Below, piece by piece: positions 16,542 through 26,153 of a stretch of 64,000 nt of DNA. Position numbers and translations under genes: made by a program. Under the pieces are notes generated by a model. That model worked only from the letters and a program-made list of their open reading frames with translations, was not told the DNA's origin and did not search any database. The first letter of the stretch is position 1; each line of letters opens with the position of its first letter. Where the stretch lies: the NCBI GenBank assembly GCA_965247245.1, contig CBDFGV010000001.1, forward strand, positions 496,001 through 560,000, in the 5' to 3' direction. Source of the DNA: Tectiglobus sp965247245. GTDB lineage: Bacteria; Pseudomonadota; Alphaproteobacteria; Rhizobiales; Hyphomicrobiaceae.

Positions 16542-16814
16542 TTAAGCGGCCGGGTGTAGCTCGGCCGCATTATCGACGTTGTTGATCAAAGACCAAACCA
16601 GCGTCAAGAAGACGGCGAGAAATGTGCCAAGTACAACTCGGGCTGCCCCGCTATAGTCGAGACCTAATGCAAAAGCACCAAGTTCGACGACACCAAGCCA
16701 GAACACGGTTGGAAACATGACAACCAGCGCAAAGCCGAGAACGGCATAGAGCCAATCTTGGCCCAGCTGTTCGCGGGCATTTCGAGTCTCGTTGGCGACG
16801 GCAGAGGGGCTCAT
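16542..16814 (-). CDS. Small two-span membrane protein
   Basis: A 90-residue hypothetical protein with a hydrophilic N-terminus and two hydrophobic segments (about 22-52 and 58-80). Family not recognised. It converges on the cysteine-rich gene, and no strong ribosome binding site is visible. Probably an inner-membrane protein. Confidence 0.62.
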   Translation of the reverse strand: MSPSAVANETRNAREQLGQDWLYAVLGFALVVMFPTVFWLGVVELGAFALGLDYSGAARVVLGTFLAVFLTLVWSLINNVDNAAELHPAA

Positions 16815-16968
16815 GGCGGTTTCGGCTATCTGATTCGAAGGCGTGGTTCGACTTCCTTCGATCAGAGTACGCCGCCAGAAGTAAAGGAATCCCCATCACC
16901 ATTCGTAAAATTGCAAATACCGCTGCCGCCCTTGTAGCCCGACTGCCTTGCAGCCGGGCTTGTCAGGG

Positions 16969-17940
16969 TTACCAGCTGGTAAACGGCGTCTCCGGCACTG
17001 GTGTCACCGGTGGTTCGACCTGTTTGCATGCCAATAGGTTGTCCACCGCGAGTTGCGCCATGGCAGCGCGTGTGTAGACAGAACCAGAGCCGACGTGTGG
17101 CAGCAGAACCAGATTGTCGATGTTCATGAGCTCAGGGTTGATCTTCGGCTCACTCATCATGACGTCCAGACCGGCAGCAAAGATAGTGCGGTCTTTCAAC
17201 GCCTGCATCAGCGCCTCTTCGTCGACGACCGAACCGCGCGCGACGTTGATCAGGATACCGCGATCCCCCAATGCTGCGAGCACTTCGCCATTGATGAGCT
17301 TACTCGTCTCAGCGGTGCCCGGTGTCACGACAATCAGAGTGTCGACGTTTTTGGCGAGTTCAACCGCGCTCGCGTAGTAAGAATAGTCTACGCCGTCTTG
17401 CTTCGTGCGGCCGAAGTACGAAACCGGCAGCCCGAACGCCTCGACCCGCCTGGCAATAGCCTTCCCAATGCGACCCAGCCCGACAATACCGACACTGCGA
17501 TCACGCAGCGTCTGAGGTGAGAGACGATAATCGCCGTCCGTCGCCCATTTCCCGGCGCGCAGATACTGCTCCGATTGACTGAGCTCGCGCACTGTCATGA
17601 TTAACAGGCCAAGCGCGGTGTCGGCGACTTCCTCGGTCAAGACATCCGGCGTGTTGCTCACGATGATGCCGCGCTCAGCCGCCTTGGCGGTATCCACCAT
17701 GTCATAGCCAACGCCGAAATTGGCAATGATCCGCAGCTTGGGCAGTTTGTCGATAAAACCAGCGTCGATGCGAATAGCGTGTCCGCCACAGCCGACAAAC
17801 TCGATCTTGTCAGCAACGTCCGCCAGCATAGCCGCCTTGTCAGGCGCACTGTAGTATCTGTGAACCTCAAAGGTGGCATCGAGTTGCTCGGCCTTCATTT
17901 CCAGCAGCTCAGTCGTCAAGAGTAGGTGTGGTTTGGACAA
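16969..17940 (-). CDS. D-2-hydroxyacid dehydrogenase (glyoxylate/hydroxypyruvate reductase type)
   Basis: A 323-residue NAD(P)H-dependent oxidoreductase of the D-isomer-specific 2-hydroxyacid dehydrogenase family. The Rossmann loop VGLGRIGKAIARR, the substrate arginine in NVARGSVVDEE, the glutamate in LDVMMSEP and the catalytic histidine in LLPHVGSGS are all present. The best relatives by motif are GhrB-like glyoxylate/hydroxypyruvate reductases; substrate is not certain. It is divergent from the 18057 oxidoreductase, starting 116 bases away. Confidence 0.9.
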   Translation of the reverse strand: MSKPHLLLTTELLEMKAEQLDATFEVHRYYSAPDKAAMLADVADKIEFVGCGGHAIRIDAGFIDKLPKLRIIANFGVGYDMVDTAKAAERGIIVSNTPDVLTEEVADTALGLLIMTVRELSQSEQYLRAGKWATDGDYRLSPQTLRDRSVGIVGLGRIGKAIARRVEAFGLPVSYFGRTKQDGVDYSYYASAVELAKNVDTLIVVTPGTAETSKLINGEVLAALGDRGILINVARGSVVDEEALMQALKDRTIFAAGLDVMMSEPKINPELMNIDNLVLLPHVGSGSVYTRAAMAQLAVDNLLACKQVEPPVTPVPETPFTSW

Positions 17941-18056
17941 GTCCGCCTCCCAAATTCACTACGTTCCGAAGTTTTCACCCCCGCGATAGCAGCTGCATCA
18001 ACGAAACTTCAAGCCTTCGGTTGCAATCATGCGTGATTAACAAGAAAACGTGCGTC

Positions 18057-19685
18057 ATGAGACAATCAAATGCCAAGACCACACGTGACTTTGATGTTGT
18101 CATTGTCGGCGGGGGGCACAATGGGCTGACCTGTGCAACTTATCTAGCAAAAGCGGGTCTCAAGGTTGTTGTTCTGGAGAAGAATGCCACGGTTGGTGGC
18201 GCAGCCATCACCGAGGAGTTTCATCCCGGTTTTCGTAATTCCGTCGCCTCCTACACGGTGAGCCTCCTCAATCCCAAAGTGATTGATGATCTTGAGCTAC
18301 GCCGTCATGGTTTGCGCATCGTCGAGCGGCCGGTCGCCAACTTCTGGCCGATGCTGGATGGCCCGGGCCTGGTGATGCCGAACGGGCTTGAGAAACGGCA
18401 ACAGGCGATTGCAGAATTTTCGTCTGCCGATGCCAAGATGCTGCCGCACTACTACGACGATCTGGATCGTGCTGCAGATCTACTGCGTGATCTTGTTTTG
18501 GAAACACCGCCAAATGCCGGCGGTGGGATCCTGGAACTGATCAAAGGGGCGAAGCTCGGACGCCGCGTCCTGCGTGAGGATCTGGAAGCACAACGCGTTC
18601 TGATCGATCTCTTCACCAAGAGCGCTGCTGATTTTCTCGATCGATACTTCGAAAGCGATGTCGTCAAAAGCTTCTTTGCCTTCGACGGGGTCATCGGTGC
18701 GTTTGCTGCTCCATCAACACCGGGAACGGCTTACGTTCTTCTCCACCATTGTTTTGGCGAGGTGAACGGTAAACCCGGAGCATGGGGACACGCCATCGGT
18801 GGCATGGGCGCGATTACGCAAGCGATGGCCAAGGCCGCTATTGAAGCCGGTGTTGATATCCAGACGGATGCTAAAGTCGCTCGGATCGAGATGGAAGATG
18901 ATCGGGCAGCCGCCGTCATGCTGACGTCTGGCGCGAAGGTAAGCGCTCAGGCCATTGCCGCGAATGTGCCGCCCAAGTTGCTATTCCGAGACCTGGTGCC
19001 TCAAGCAGCCGTTGCGCCAGAAATCCATCGCCGGTTTACGTCACTGAAATCTGGTTCGGCCACGTTCCGTATGAATGTAGCACTTTCGGAGCTGCCAGAT
19101 TTTTCATCGCGGCCCGGCACAGACATTCAAGACCATCACGGTTCGGGCATCGTCATTGGTCCGAGCATGGCCTATCTCGAACGCGCCTACCTCGACGCCA
19201 AGCGAGATGGCTGGTCGGCAGAACCCATTGTTGAGATGCTAATACCCTCGACGCTCGACGACACACTGGCGCCCTCCGGCCAGCATGTCGCAAGTCTGTT
19301 CGTGCAGCACGTATCGCCCCGATTGCCTGGTGACCGGTCATGGTCAGACCACTCAGAGAAAGACGCCTTCGCCGATCTTGTCATAGAGACTGTCAACCGC
19401 TATGCGCCAAACTTCAGCGCCAGCGTGATCGCGCGGCAGGTGTTGAGCCCGCTCGATTTGGAAATGCGGTTCGGGCTCATCGACGGTGATATCTTCCACG
19501 GCCAACTTGGTTTGGACCAATTGTTTGCGACGCGACCCGTAATGGGGCACGCCAATTACCGGATGCCGGTTCCCGGTCTTTATCTCTGCGGTTCCGGTGC
19601 CCATCCTGGCGGTGGCGTGACAGGTGCTCCTGGCCACAACGCAGCGCGTGAGATTCTGCGCGACCTGCGCCGCAAACTGTTCTGA
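18057..19685 (+). CDS. Phytoene dehydrogenase-related FAD oxidoreductase (PYROXD2-like)
   Basis: A 542-residue FAD-dependent oxidoreductase of the COG1233 group. The N-terminal dinucleotide motif VIVGGGHNGLTCATYLAKAG (about residues 15-34), the GG doublet VGGAAITEEFHPG and the C-terminal FAD segment GLYLCGSGAHPGGGVTGAPG are typical. In bacteria these proteins are often not carotenoid enzymes; no crt genes are nearby, so the substrate is open. The frame is open from 17928, but MRQSNAK at 18057 fits the family. Confidence 0.85.
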   Translation: MRQSNAKTTRDFDVVIVGGGHNGLTCATYLAKAGLKVVVLEKNATVGGAAITEEFHPGFRNSVASYTVSLLNPKVIDDLELRRHGLRIVERPVANFWPMLDGPGLVMPNGLEKRQQAIAEFSSADAKMLPHYYDDLDRAADLLRDLVLETPPNAGGGILELIKGAKLGRRVLREDLEAQRVLIDLFTKSAADFLDRYFESDVVKSFFAFDGVIGAFAAPSTPGTAYVLLHHCFGEVNGKPGAWGHAIGGMGAITQAMAKAAIEAGVDIQTDAKVARIEMEDDRAAAVMLTSGAKVSAQAIAANVPPKLLFRDLVPQAAVAPEIHRRFTSLKSGSATFRMNVALSELPDFSSRPGTDIQDHHGSGIVIGPSMAYLERAYLDAKRDGWSAEPIVEMLIPSTLDDTLAPSGQHVASLFVQHVSPRLPGDRSWSDHSEKDAFADLVIETVNRYAPNFSASVIARQVLSPLDLEMRFGLIDGDIFHGQLGLDQLFATRPVMGHANYRMPVPGLYLCGSGAHPGGGVTGAPGHNAAREILRDLRRKLF

Positions 19686-19841
19686 GCGGGCCGGCTGCGG
19701 CCTCGCTCATACGACGAACTGTCATTGGAAAACATCAGCCGGTTGATTTGAATGGCGAGCGCAGTTCGGCCATCATCCGCCGCAATCACGTGCGGCTTGA
19801 AGGTGCACGACCACAAGGTCAAGCAGACGGAGTAAGATTGC

Positions 19842-21200
19842 ATGGCAGGCGACCGCGGCCAGATGGTTCTAATCGGGTTCATGCAGGCCCAGAACTGCTC
19901 GAACTATGTCGGCTCCTGGCGTCACCCGGCCTCGCATTCCGATTTCTTGACACCGGATTATTACCAGCGCATCGCCCGGACGCTCGAAGCCGGAAAGTTC
20001 CATCTTGCGTTCTTTGATGATCGCCTTGCGATGCCGGATATCTTTGGTGACGACCATCGTGCCGCCGTCGAAAACGGTGTGCGCGTCGTCAAGATGGATC
20101 CGTCAACGTTACTGATGGTGATGGGTCAGGTGACCGAGCGACTGGGCCTCGGGACGACCTATTCGACGACCTACTACGAGCCATTTCATGTCGCCCGGGT
20201 CTTCTCGACGATGGACCACATGCTCGGTGGGCGGGTTGCGTGGAATGTCGTGACGTCACTGAATTCATCGGAAGCACGCAACTTTGGTCAGATGGAGCAT
20301 CCGCCGCACGATCTGCGTTACGATAAAGCCGATGAGTTTATGGAGGTCGTGCTTGGCCATTGGGACAGCTGGGCAGACGGTGCGCTCTCTGTCGACAAGG
20401 AAACCGGCAAGTTCGCGGATCCCGACAAGGTCAAGCGCCTGGATCATCAGGGCGAGTGGTTCCGCTCGCGCGGACCGTTCACAGTGCCGCGCACACCGCA
20501 AGGACGGCCGGTTCTAATTCAGGCTGGCCAGTCAGGACGTGGACAACAGTTTGCAGCGCGCTGGGGAGACTTGATCTTCGCGATCTATCCCAACCTCGAC
20601 ATGGGTAAGAAAATCTATCGCGGGCTCAAGGACACAATTGCAAAGTCCGGGCGCAATCCGAAGCAGGTACGTCTCGCGCCGGCGGTTTATGTGATCCCAG
20701 GCGAGACACGCGCGATCGCCGAAGCCAAGCTTGAAGTCATCGAAAGTCAGGCCAAACAGATTGACTCGCTGGCTCTCCTTTCGGAAGCGCTCAATTTTGA
20801 CTTTGCATCCAAACCCATGGACGAAGAATTCACCGATGACGAGCTGGAAAACATCAGCGGTCTCAGAGGTATTCTCGACCGCGTCGTACAGGTATCCGGC
20901 AAATCCAATCCGACCTTGGACGACTTTGTGAAACACTCCCGTCGTGGAACAATCCGCGAGGTCCCAATCTTCTGCGGCACCCCCAAAGAAGTGGCAGATG
21001 AGATGGAGCAATGGTTCGTCGAAGAGGGCTGTGACGGGTTCGTCATTGCCGGTACGCACATGCCTGGCGGCTACGAAGACATCGTGCGCCTCGTCATTCC
21101 GGAGTTGCAGCGCCGCGGTATCTATCATCATGACTACGCGGGTTCGACGTTGCGTGAGAACCTCGGCCTACCCTACGCGGAAGTGGACGACTGGCGGTAA
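19842..21200 (+). CDS. LLM-class FMN-dependent monooxygenase (NtaA/SnaA/DszA family)
   Basis: A 452-residue flavin-dependent monooxygenase of the bacterial luciferase-like superfamily, closest by pattern to the NtaA/SnaA/DszA branch: QNCSNYVGSWRHP near the N-terminus, FFDDRLAMPD, GRVAWNVVTSLNSSEARNFG, and GQSGRGQQFAARWGDLIFA. These enzymes need reduced FMN from a partner reductase, and the reductase gene follows 51 bases downstream. Substrates in the family include nitrilotriacetate, EDTA, sulphones and pristinamycin. None can be assigned here. ATG with GGAG ten bases upstream. Confidence 0.9.
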   Translation: MAGDRGQMVLIGFMQAQNCSNYVGSWRHPASHSDFLTPDYYQRIARTLEAGKFHLAFFDDRLAMPDIFGDDHRAAVENGVRVVKMDPSTLLMVMGQVTERLGLGTTYSTTYYEPFHVARVFSTMDHMLGGRVAWNVVTSLNSSEARNFGQMEHPPHDLRYDKADEFMEVVLGHWDSWADGALSVDKETGKFADPDKVKRLDHQGEWFRSRGPFTVPRTPQGRPVLIQAGQSGRGQQFAARWGDLIFAIYPNLDMGKKIYRGLKDTIAKSGRNPKQVRLAPAVYVIPGETRAIAEAKLEVIESQAKQIDSLALLSEALNFDFASKPMDEEFTDDELENISGLRGILDRVVQVSGKSNPTLDDFVKHSRRGTIREVPIFCGTPKEVADEMEQWFVEEGCDGFVIAGTHMPGGYEDIVRLVIPELQRRGIYHHDYAGSTLRENLGLPYAEVDDWR

Positions 21201-21251
21201 ACCGCAAGACACTTCTCAAAAAGACAACGAAAACAATTTTGGAGATGAGCG

Positions 21252-21743
21252 GTGAATGCCAATGATTACCGAGCTATCATGCGTCAGCAGGCGGGAGCTG
21301 TCGCGTTGATCTGCACGGGAGCTCCCGGTGCGCGCTACGGTTTGACGGCAACCGCTGTCTGCTCCGTCACAGACGATCCGCCAACGCTGCTGGCCTGTGT
21401 GAACAAGAATGCCAGCGCTCACGATCACATTTTTGAGTCTGAGGAATTCAGCGTCAACTTGTTGTCAGAGAACCATGAGGAGATTGCTGGTGTCTTTGCT
21501 GGCATGACGGATCTCAAGGGCGATGACCGGTTTAAGGTGAAAGGCTTTCGCTGGATCAAGCATAAGTCGGGTATGCCGCGGTTGACCGGCGCGCTCGCCA
21601 CGCTCGATTGTGAGGTTGTTGAGAAGCAACAGTTTTCAACCCACACCATCTTCTTCGGTCGTGTCCGGGAGGGTGCCTACAAGGAAGGCGCCGCACCGCT
21701 GCTGTATCTGCGCGGTGAATTCGGTATTATGCAAACAGATTAG
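21252..21743 (+). CDS. Flavin reductase of the monooxygenase pair
   Basis: A 163-residue flavin reductase-like protein (HpaC/NtaB/DszD type): AVALICTGAPGARYGLTATAVCSVTDDPPTLL, then CVNKNASAHDHI and EFSVNLLSENHEEIA, matching the FMN-binding split-barrel family. It supplies reduced FMN to the adjacent LLM monooxygenase. GTG start at 21252 with GGAG seven bases upstream. It forms an operon with the gene at 19842. Confidence 0.9.
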   Translation: MNANDYRAIMRQQAGAVALICTGAPGARYGLTATAVCSVTDDPPTLLACVNKNASAHDHIFESEEFSVNLLSENHEEIAGVFAGMTDLKGDDRFKVKGFRWIKHKSGMPRLTGALATLDCEVVEKQQFSTHTIFFGRVREGAYKEGAAPLLYLRGEFGIMQTD

Positions 21744-21903
21744 GAAGCTGGGTTTAAGGCAAGCGCGAAAGTGACGGGAGCGGGTGATGCATGAGCGGGT
21801 TCGCCGTGCTCTCCCAGGTGCGCCGACTACACCTCTTGCCTTGCCGTCATAATCCTGGTGCACATCGAGCGAGAGTTGAGACTCCAGACAGGGAGAATAC
21901 ATC

Positions 21904-22878
21904 GTGCAAATCGCCATGATCGGCTTGGGGCGTATGGGGGCCAATCTGGTTCGCCGGCTCATGCGCAGCGGTCACGACTGTGTCGTCTTTGATCGCGATG
22001 CGGACGCGCGTGCAACGCTCGCTGAAGAGGGGGCGACAGCTGCCGGTGATCTGGCCGAAGTCGTTAAGCTTCTAAAGGCGCCGCGCACGGTATGGGTGAT
22101 GTTGCCCGCTGGCGAGGCAACGGAGACCGCGATCACTGATCTGCAGCAACTGATGGGTGCGGGTGACACGATCATTGATGGCGGCAATACCTTCTGGAAG
22201 GATGACATTCGGCGCGCCAAGCACTTGCACGAGAGCAGTATCCACTATGTCGATGTCGGCACATCTGGCGGTGTCTGGGGACTGGAGCGTGGTTACTGCC
22301 TCATGATTGGCGGCGAGAAAGAAATTGTCGATCGTCTCGATCCGATTTTCGCAGCCCTCTGCCCGGGCATTGGTGACATTCCACGCACGGCCAATCGCGA
22401 GACGCGCGATCCGCGCGCTGAACAGGGATACATTCATGCCGGTCCCAATGGTGCAGGACACTTCGTCAAGATGATCCACAATGGCATCGAGTACGGTATG
22501 ATGCAGGCGATGGCGGAAGGCTTTGACATTCTGCGCAATGCCAACACACCCGCGCTACCAGAGGACAATCGCTTAGATCTCGATCTGGCCGACATTGCCG
22601 AGGTCTGGCGGCGTGGCAGTGTCGTCACATCCTGGTTGCTCGATCTGACAGCAGAGGCCTTGGCTAAAGACGAGAAGCTCGGCGAGTTTTCCGGGCATGT
22701 TGGCGACTCCGGTGAAGGGCGCTGGACCGTGCAAACGGCCATCGAGGAGGCCGTTCCCGCTGAAGTTTTGACGACGGCGCTCTACACGCGGTTCAGATCG
22801 CGTCAGGATCACACCTTCGCTGAAAAGGTTCTGTCAGCAATGCGTAAGGGTTTCGGCGGGCATACCGAGCCGAAGTAG
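21904..22878 (+). CDS. gnd: 6-phosphogluconate dehydrogenase, decarboxylating (short NAD-type)
   Basis: Oxidises 6-phosphogluconate to ribulose-5-phosphate and CO2. The 324-residue product is the short form: Rossmann loop MIGLGRMGANLVRRL, IIDGGNTFWKDD, GTSGGVWGLERGYCLMIGG, and the catalytic lysine/asparagine segment GHFVKMIHNGIEYGMMQ. The short length points to the GndA/YqeC type rather than the ~470-residue enzyme. The GTG at 21904 has GGGAGA upstream. Gluconokinase follows after 12 bases, so gluconate can enter the pentose phosphate pathway through this pair. Confidence 0.93.
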   Translation: MQIAMIGLGRMGANLVRRLMRSGHDCVVFDRDADARATLAEEGATAAGDLAEVVKLLKAPRTVWVMLPAGEATETAITDLQQLMGAGDTIIDGGNTFWKDDIRRAKHLHESSIHYVDVGTSGGVWGLERGYCLMIGGEKEIVDRLDPIFAALCPGIGDIPRTANRETRDPRAEQGYIHAGPNGAGHFVKMIHNGIEYGMMQAMAEGFDILRNANTPALPEDNRLDLDLADIAEVWRRGSVVTSWLLDLTAEALAKDEKLGEFSGHVGDSGEGRWTVQTAIEEAVPAEVLTTALYTRFRSRQDHTFAEKVLSAMRKGFGGHTEPK

Positions 22879-22890
22879 ATCGGGAGTGAA

Positions 22891-23445
22891 TTGAGCTTGG
22901 ACCGGCAGCCCTTCCAGACACCATCATCGCTCCGCGTGATCTTACTCATGGGAGTTGCTGGATCCGGCAAGAGTACGCTTGGAGAGTCACTTGCGCATGA
23001 GTTCGCCTGGCCGTACCGCGATGCCGACAGCTTTCATCCGCAAGTCAATATCGACAAGATGAGCCGCGGCGAGGCTTTAAACGACGACGACCGTTGGCCT
23101 TGGCTTGATGCCATCGCAGCCTGGATGGACGAGCGGCGGTCAAAGGATTTGCGCGGTATCGTATCGTGCTCGGCGTTGAAGCGGGCTTACCGTGACCGTT
23201 TGCTGGCGGGGCGCTCTGATGTCAGGCTGGTCTACCTGGCTGGCACACAGGATCTGATCGGCCGGCGCATGTCGCAGCGTGAAGGCCACTTCATGCCGAC
23301 GGAACTGCTCGACAGTCAGTTCGCAGCCCTCGAAGAACCGACCACCGACGAAAATCCGATCGTCGTGCCGATCGATTCAACACCACGACGTATAGCAGAG
23401 GCGATCCTATCTGAGTTCGCACAGGCGGGTGATATTCAAACCTGA
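22891..23445 (+). CDS. gntK: Gluconokinase
   Basis: Phosphorylates gluconate to 6-phosphogluconate, the substrate of the adjacent dehydrogenase. The 184-residue P-loop kinase has MGVAGSGKSTLGESLA near residues 20-35, YRDADSFHPQVNIDKMSRGEALNDDDRWPWL, CSALKRAYRDRLL and REGHFMPTELLDSQFAALEEP, all diagnostic for GntK. The start is a TTG with GGGAG five bases upstream, matching the end of gnd by 12 bases. Confidence 0.92.
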   Translation: MSLDRQPFQTPSSLRVILLMGVAGSGKSTLGESLAHEFAWPYRDADSFHPQVNIDKMSRGEALNDDDRWPWLDAIAAWMDERRSKDLRGIVSCSALKRAYRDRLLAGRSDVRLVYLAGTQDLIGRRMSQREGHFMPTELLDSQFAALEEPTTDENPIVVPIDSTPRRIAEAILSEFAQAGDIQT

Positions 23446-23492
23446 TCGGATGGCTCAACGACTACGGGGACACGAGCAGCAAATGCGTGGTT

Positions 23493-23948
23493 CTAGCGTT
23501 TCCAGCGATCAAGCGCGTCTGTATCGCTTTCGCGGGCATCCACCCAATCGCCCTGGCCATCACGACCCGTCTCCTTCTTCCAGAACGGAGCGTTGGTCTT
23601 GAGGAAGTCCATAAGGAACTGCGCAGCATCAAAGGCGGCTTGCCGATGGGCGGAGGTCGTGACAACCAGGACGATATTGTCGCCCGGTTCGAGATCACCA
23701 AAGCGGTGCACGATAAGCGATCCGGTTAGTGGCCAGCGATCGCGTGCCTCTTTCTCAACACGCTCCAGTTCGCGTTCGGTCATCCCCGGGTAGTGTTCAA
23801 GGCTCATGGCGGTGATCGGCTGGCCCTTTGCCGCTCCCCTGACAGTCCCGGTAAAGGTCACCACGGCACCAATATCAGTGTTACCGTCGGTCAGTGCCGC
23901 GATCTCCGCACCCACGTCGAAGTCTTCTTCCTGAACCCGGACTGCCAA
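23493..23948 (-). CDS. moaE: Molybdopterin synthase catalytic subunit
   Basis: Inserts dithiolene sulphur into precursor Z with MoaD. The 151-residue product has IGAVVTFTGTVRG, MSLEHYPGM, HRFGDLEPGD, VTTSAHRQAAFDAAQFLMD and the catalytic lysines in FLKTNAPFWKKE. It lies two bases downstream of moaD. Confidence 0.94.
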   Translation of the reverse strand: MAVRVQEEDFDVGAEIAALTDGNTDIGAVVTFTGTVRGAAKGQPITAMSLEHYPGMTERELERVEKEARDRWPLTGSLIVHRFGDLEPGDNIVLVVTTSAHRQAAFDAAQFLMDFLKTNAPFWKKETGRDGQGDWVDARESDTDALDRWKR

Positions 23949-23950
23949 AC

Positions 23951-24211
23951 TCAGCCTCCCGTGACCGGAGGGAAGAAGGCAATCTCCTTGGCGCCAGCAA
24001 CAGATGTGTCGTGCGTAACGTGCTCCTGATTGATAGCAACCCGGATGGCGCTTTCATTCTCGAAGGCTGAGTCGTATTCCGGACCTTGCAGGCGGAGCCA
24101 CTGAATGAGGTCCGTCACACTGACCACGGCCTCAGGGAGATCGAAGGTGTCTTCACCACGCCCGACCTTTTCCCTCACCCAGGCAAAATAGAGTAGTTTG
24201 ACGTTAGCCAA
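23951..24211 (-). CDS. moaD: Molybdopterin converting factor small subunit
   Basis: An 86-residue ubiquitin-like sulphur carrier ending in the Gly-Gly tail (PPVTGG) that is thiocarboxylated. The N-terminal strand VKLLYFAWVREKVG is typical. It is encoded between pgsA and moaE in one direction, with moaE two bases away. Confidence 0.93.
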   Translation of the reverse strand: MANVKLLYFAWVREKVGRGEDTFDLPEAVVSVTDLIQWLRLQGPEYDSAFENESAIRVAINQEHVTHDTSVAGAKEIAFFPPVTGG

Positions 24212-24258
24212 GCCTGACTCCCGAAGGGTTGATCATCAAAGTGGCAATACTGGTCTGC

Positions 24259-24846
24259 TCACCGTCGCATCGCTTCGGACACCGCCGCAACCGTATAGCC
24301 ATAGCCGGTCCATAATGTAAGGACTGCGGCCATCCAGAGCAACGTCAGCCCGATTTCCTGCACGCCTGGTACCGAGGCTTCGATGGCCGGTGCGATGATC
24401 AACAAACCAATCGCAACGAGTTGCAGGCTGGTTTTCCACTTTGACAGCCATGTCACGTGCAGTTTGACCTGTAGCTCAGCGAGGAATTCACGCAGTCCCG
24501 ATACAAGTATTTCGCGACCCAGAATGATCAACGCAGCCCAGATGGCCGCGCCGGATAGGGTCTGATCATAAACCAGCATGAGGATGCTGGCACCAACCAG
24601 AAGCTTGTCGGCAATAGGGTCGAGCATCTTTCCAAATGCTGACTGCTGCTGCCAGGCCCTCGCAAGATAACCATCCAGGAAGTCTGACGCTGCCGCGAGC
24701 ATGAAGATGCCGAACGCGATCCAGCGGCCTTGATTTCCTTCAATAAAATAGAGTGCACACACCAACAGGGGCACCGCCACGACACGGCCAATGGTGAGCA
24801 TATTCGGAATGCTAAGCGGGCGACTTTGGGCTGTCAGATCTGTCAT
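24259..24846 (-). CDS. pgsA: CDP-diacylglycerol-glycerol-3-phosphate 3-phosphatidyltransferase
   Basis: Inner-membrane enzyme for the first step of phosphatidylglycerol and cardiolipin synthesis. The 195-residue product has the CDP-alcohol phosphotransferase motif spread over SDFLDGYLAR and GKMLDPIADK, with the conserved aspartates, and four or more membrane segments. GGAGGA lies about 11 bases before the ATG at 24846. The frame is open to 24882. It leads the pgsA-moaD-moaE set, an order seen in several Hyphomicrobiales; uvrC, often upstream, is not here. Confidence 0.93.
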   Translation of the reverse strand: MTDLTAQSRPLSIPNMLTIGRVVAVPLLVCALYFIEGNQGRWIAFGIFMLAAASDFLDGYLARAWQQQSAFGKMLDPIADKLLVGASILMLVYDQTLSGAAIWAALIILGREILVSGLREFLAELQVKLHVTWLSKWKTSLQLVAIGLLIIAPAIEASVPGVQEIGLTLLWMAAVLTLWTGYGYTVAAVSEAMRR

Positions 24847-25060
24847 GTAGCAAGCTATCCTCCGAAAGTTCAGAATCGTCAATGCGTTGCGCTTTCACAC
24901 TTGCTTCATGGGCGAACTAAGCTGTGGCAGGGCGATGAATCTGCCACTGGTCTTGCCGCATATCTGACATTTGGCCTTGGTAAATGCTCAGGCTTGCCCA
25001 TTCTCGATGAACGGGCAGCCCCGGAATGGAACGTCGAGTGAAATCAGCGAGGTCTTAGCA

Positions 25061-25384
25061 GTGTTTGTGAGCACACTTGTTGCTTTGGTTAGGTTCGCAG
25101 CGATGGTCGTGCTCGAACTTGCGCTCGCCATCATGACTTATGTCTATCTGGCGCTCTATGATCTCGAGACGTTTGGCTGGCTGGTCAAACTATCGAAGGG
25201 CATCTTGGACAGCGCCATCAGCTGGATGGAGTTCCTAATGCCCGAGCTGTCCAATCGGGCTTATGCAACTCTGCTTGGTGAGCTTGGCCCCAAAGCCATG
25301 CTCTTATTGCTCGTTGGATTGGTTGTTGGCGCCATAATCCGGTTTGTCGCGTGGATAATCGTGCGTGCGCTGCAGCGATCGTAG
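25061..25384 (+). CDS. Hypothetical two-span membrane protein
   Basis: A 107-residue hydrophobic protein. Two strong membrane segments (about 3-30 and 80-103) flank a soluble helical part (GWLVKLSKGILDSAISWMEF). Not recognised. The GTG at 25061 has GAGG eight bases upstream; the longer frame from 24971 has a less likely N-terminus. It is divergent from pgsA. Confidence 0.65.
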   Translation: MFVSTLVALVRFAAMVVLELALAIMTYVYLALYDLETFGWLVKLSKGILDSAISWMEFLMPELSNRAYATLLGELGPKAMLLLLVGLVVGAIIRFVAWIIVRALQRS

Positions 25385-25465
25385 AAGTCGAGATCACCGA
25401 AAATCGGCGGGGGACAAAAACTGCCCGACCGTCCTTTGGTCATTGCAACCCGTCTCGGATTATAC

Positions 25466-25957
25466 TCAGCACGAGACTAAGGTTTTCTCCTGATCCGGCT
25501 TTGCGTGCCGTTGAGATCCAATGAGCCGCAGGAATGCAGAGAACATTGCTGCATCATGGAACACCTGGATTGATTGGATGAGCCCGTTCTCTATGCGGGC
25601 AACGAAACGATTGCCGCCAAACAGCACTTCGCCGCTCGCGCGATGTCGGATGACAAACTCAATCTGATACTGGACCAGTGACGCGTCTTCCATTCTTTGC
25701 CTGGGCTGCTTGGGGCGCATCGCGAGAATGCTCCAGCGACTGGCCGCCGCTCGCATATGGGGCTCAAGCTCATCTTTGCCCCGCCAAACGCCTTTGTACG
25801 GCTTCAGACTGTCTCCGATATTGTCTGAATAGGTAACATCGGGAGCTAAGTATGCCAGGCAGCGGTCAATATCCTGCTCAGCCCAAGCCCGTATGAATGC
25901 CTCGACGATTTCAAATCGGCTGCCATGCTCAAGGTGATCAACCCACGCGTTACCCAT
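25466..25957 (-). CDS. SnoaL-like / NTF2-fold protein
   Basis: A 163-residue protein with the NTF2-like pattern: helix FEIVEAFIRAWAEQDIDRCLAYLAPDVTY, KPYKGVWRGKDELEPHM, and strands VQYQIEFVIRHR and FVARIENGLIQSIQVFHD. Function unassigned. AAAGGCAG lies before the ATG. It is distinct in sequence from the SnoaL-like gene at 2787. Confidence 0.8.
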   Translation of the reverse strand: MGNAWVDHLEHGSRFEIVEAFIRAWAEQDIDRCLAYLAPDVTYSDNIGDSLKPYKGVWRGKDELEPHMRAAASRWSILAMRPKQPRQRMEDASLVQYQIEFVIRHRASGEVLFGGNRFVARIENGLIQSIQVFHDAAMFSAFLRLIGSQRHAKPDQEKTLVSC

Positions 25958-26153
25958 GGTTAACTGCCTTTCGTTAGGAGCATCATCACCTGCCGGACAG
26001 CTCTTCCATCATCGTTGGATGATGCCCGCAGCCAAACAGCAAACGAGATTGATTTCGATGCAGGAAAAGTAGCCCACCCTTCACCGGGAGACTGTGGGTA
26101 TTCGCACTTTAGGTTGATTTGCTAGGGTTGAGTTTATGTAATTTGCGCAGCTA

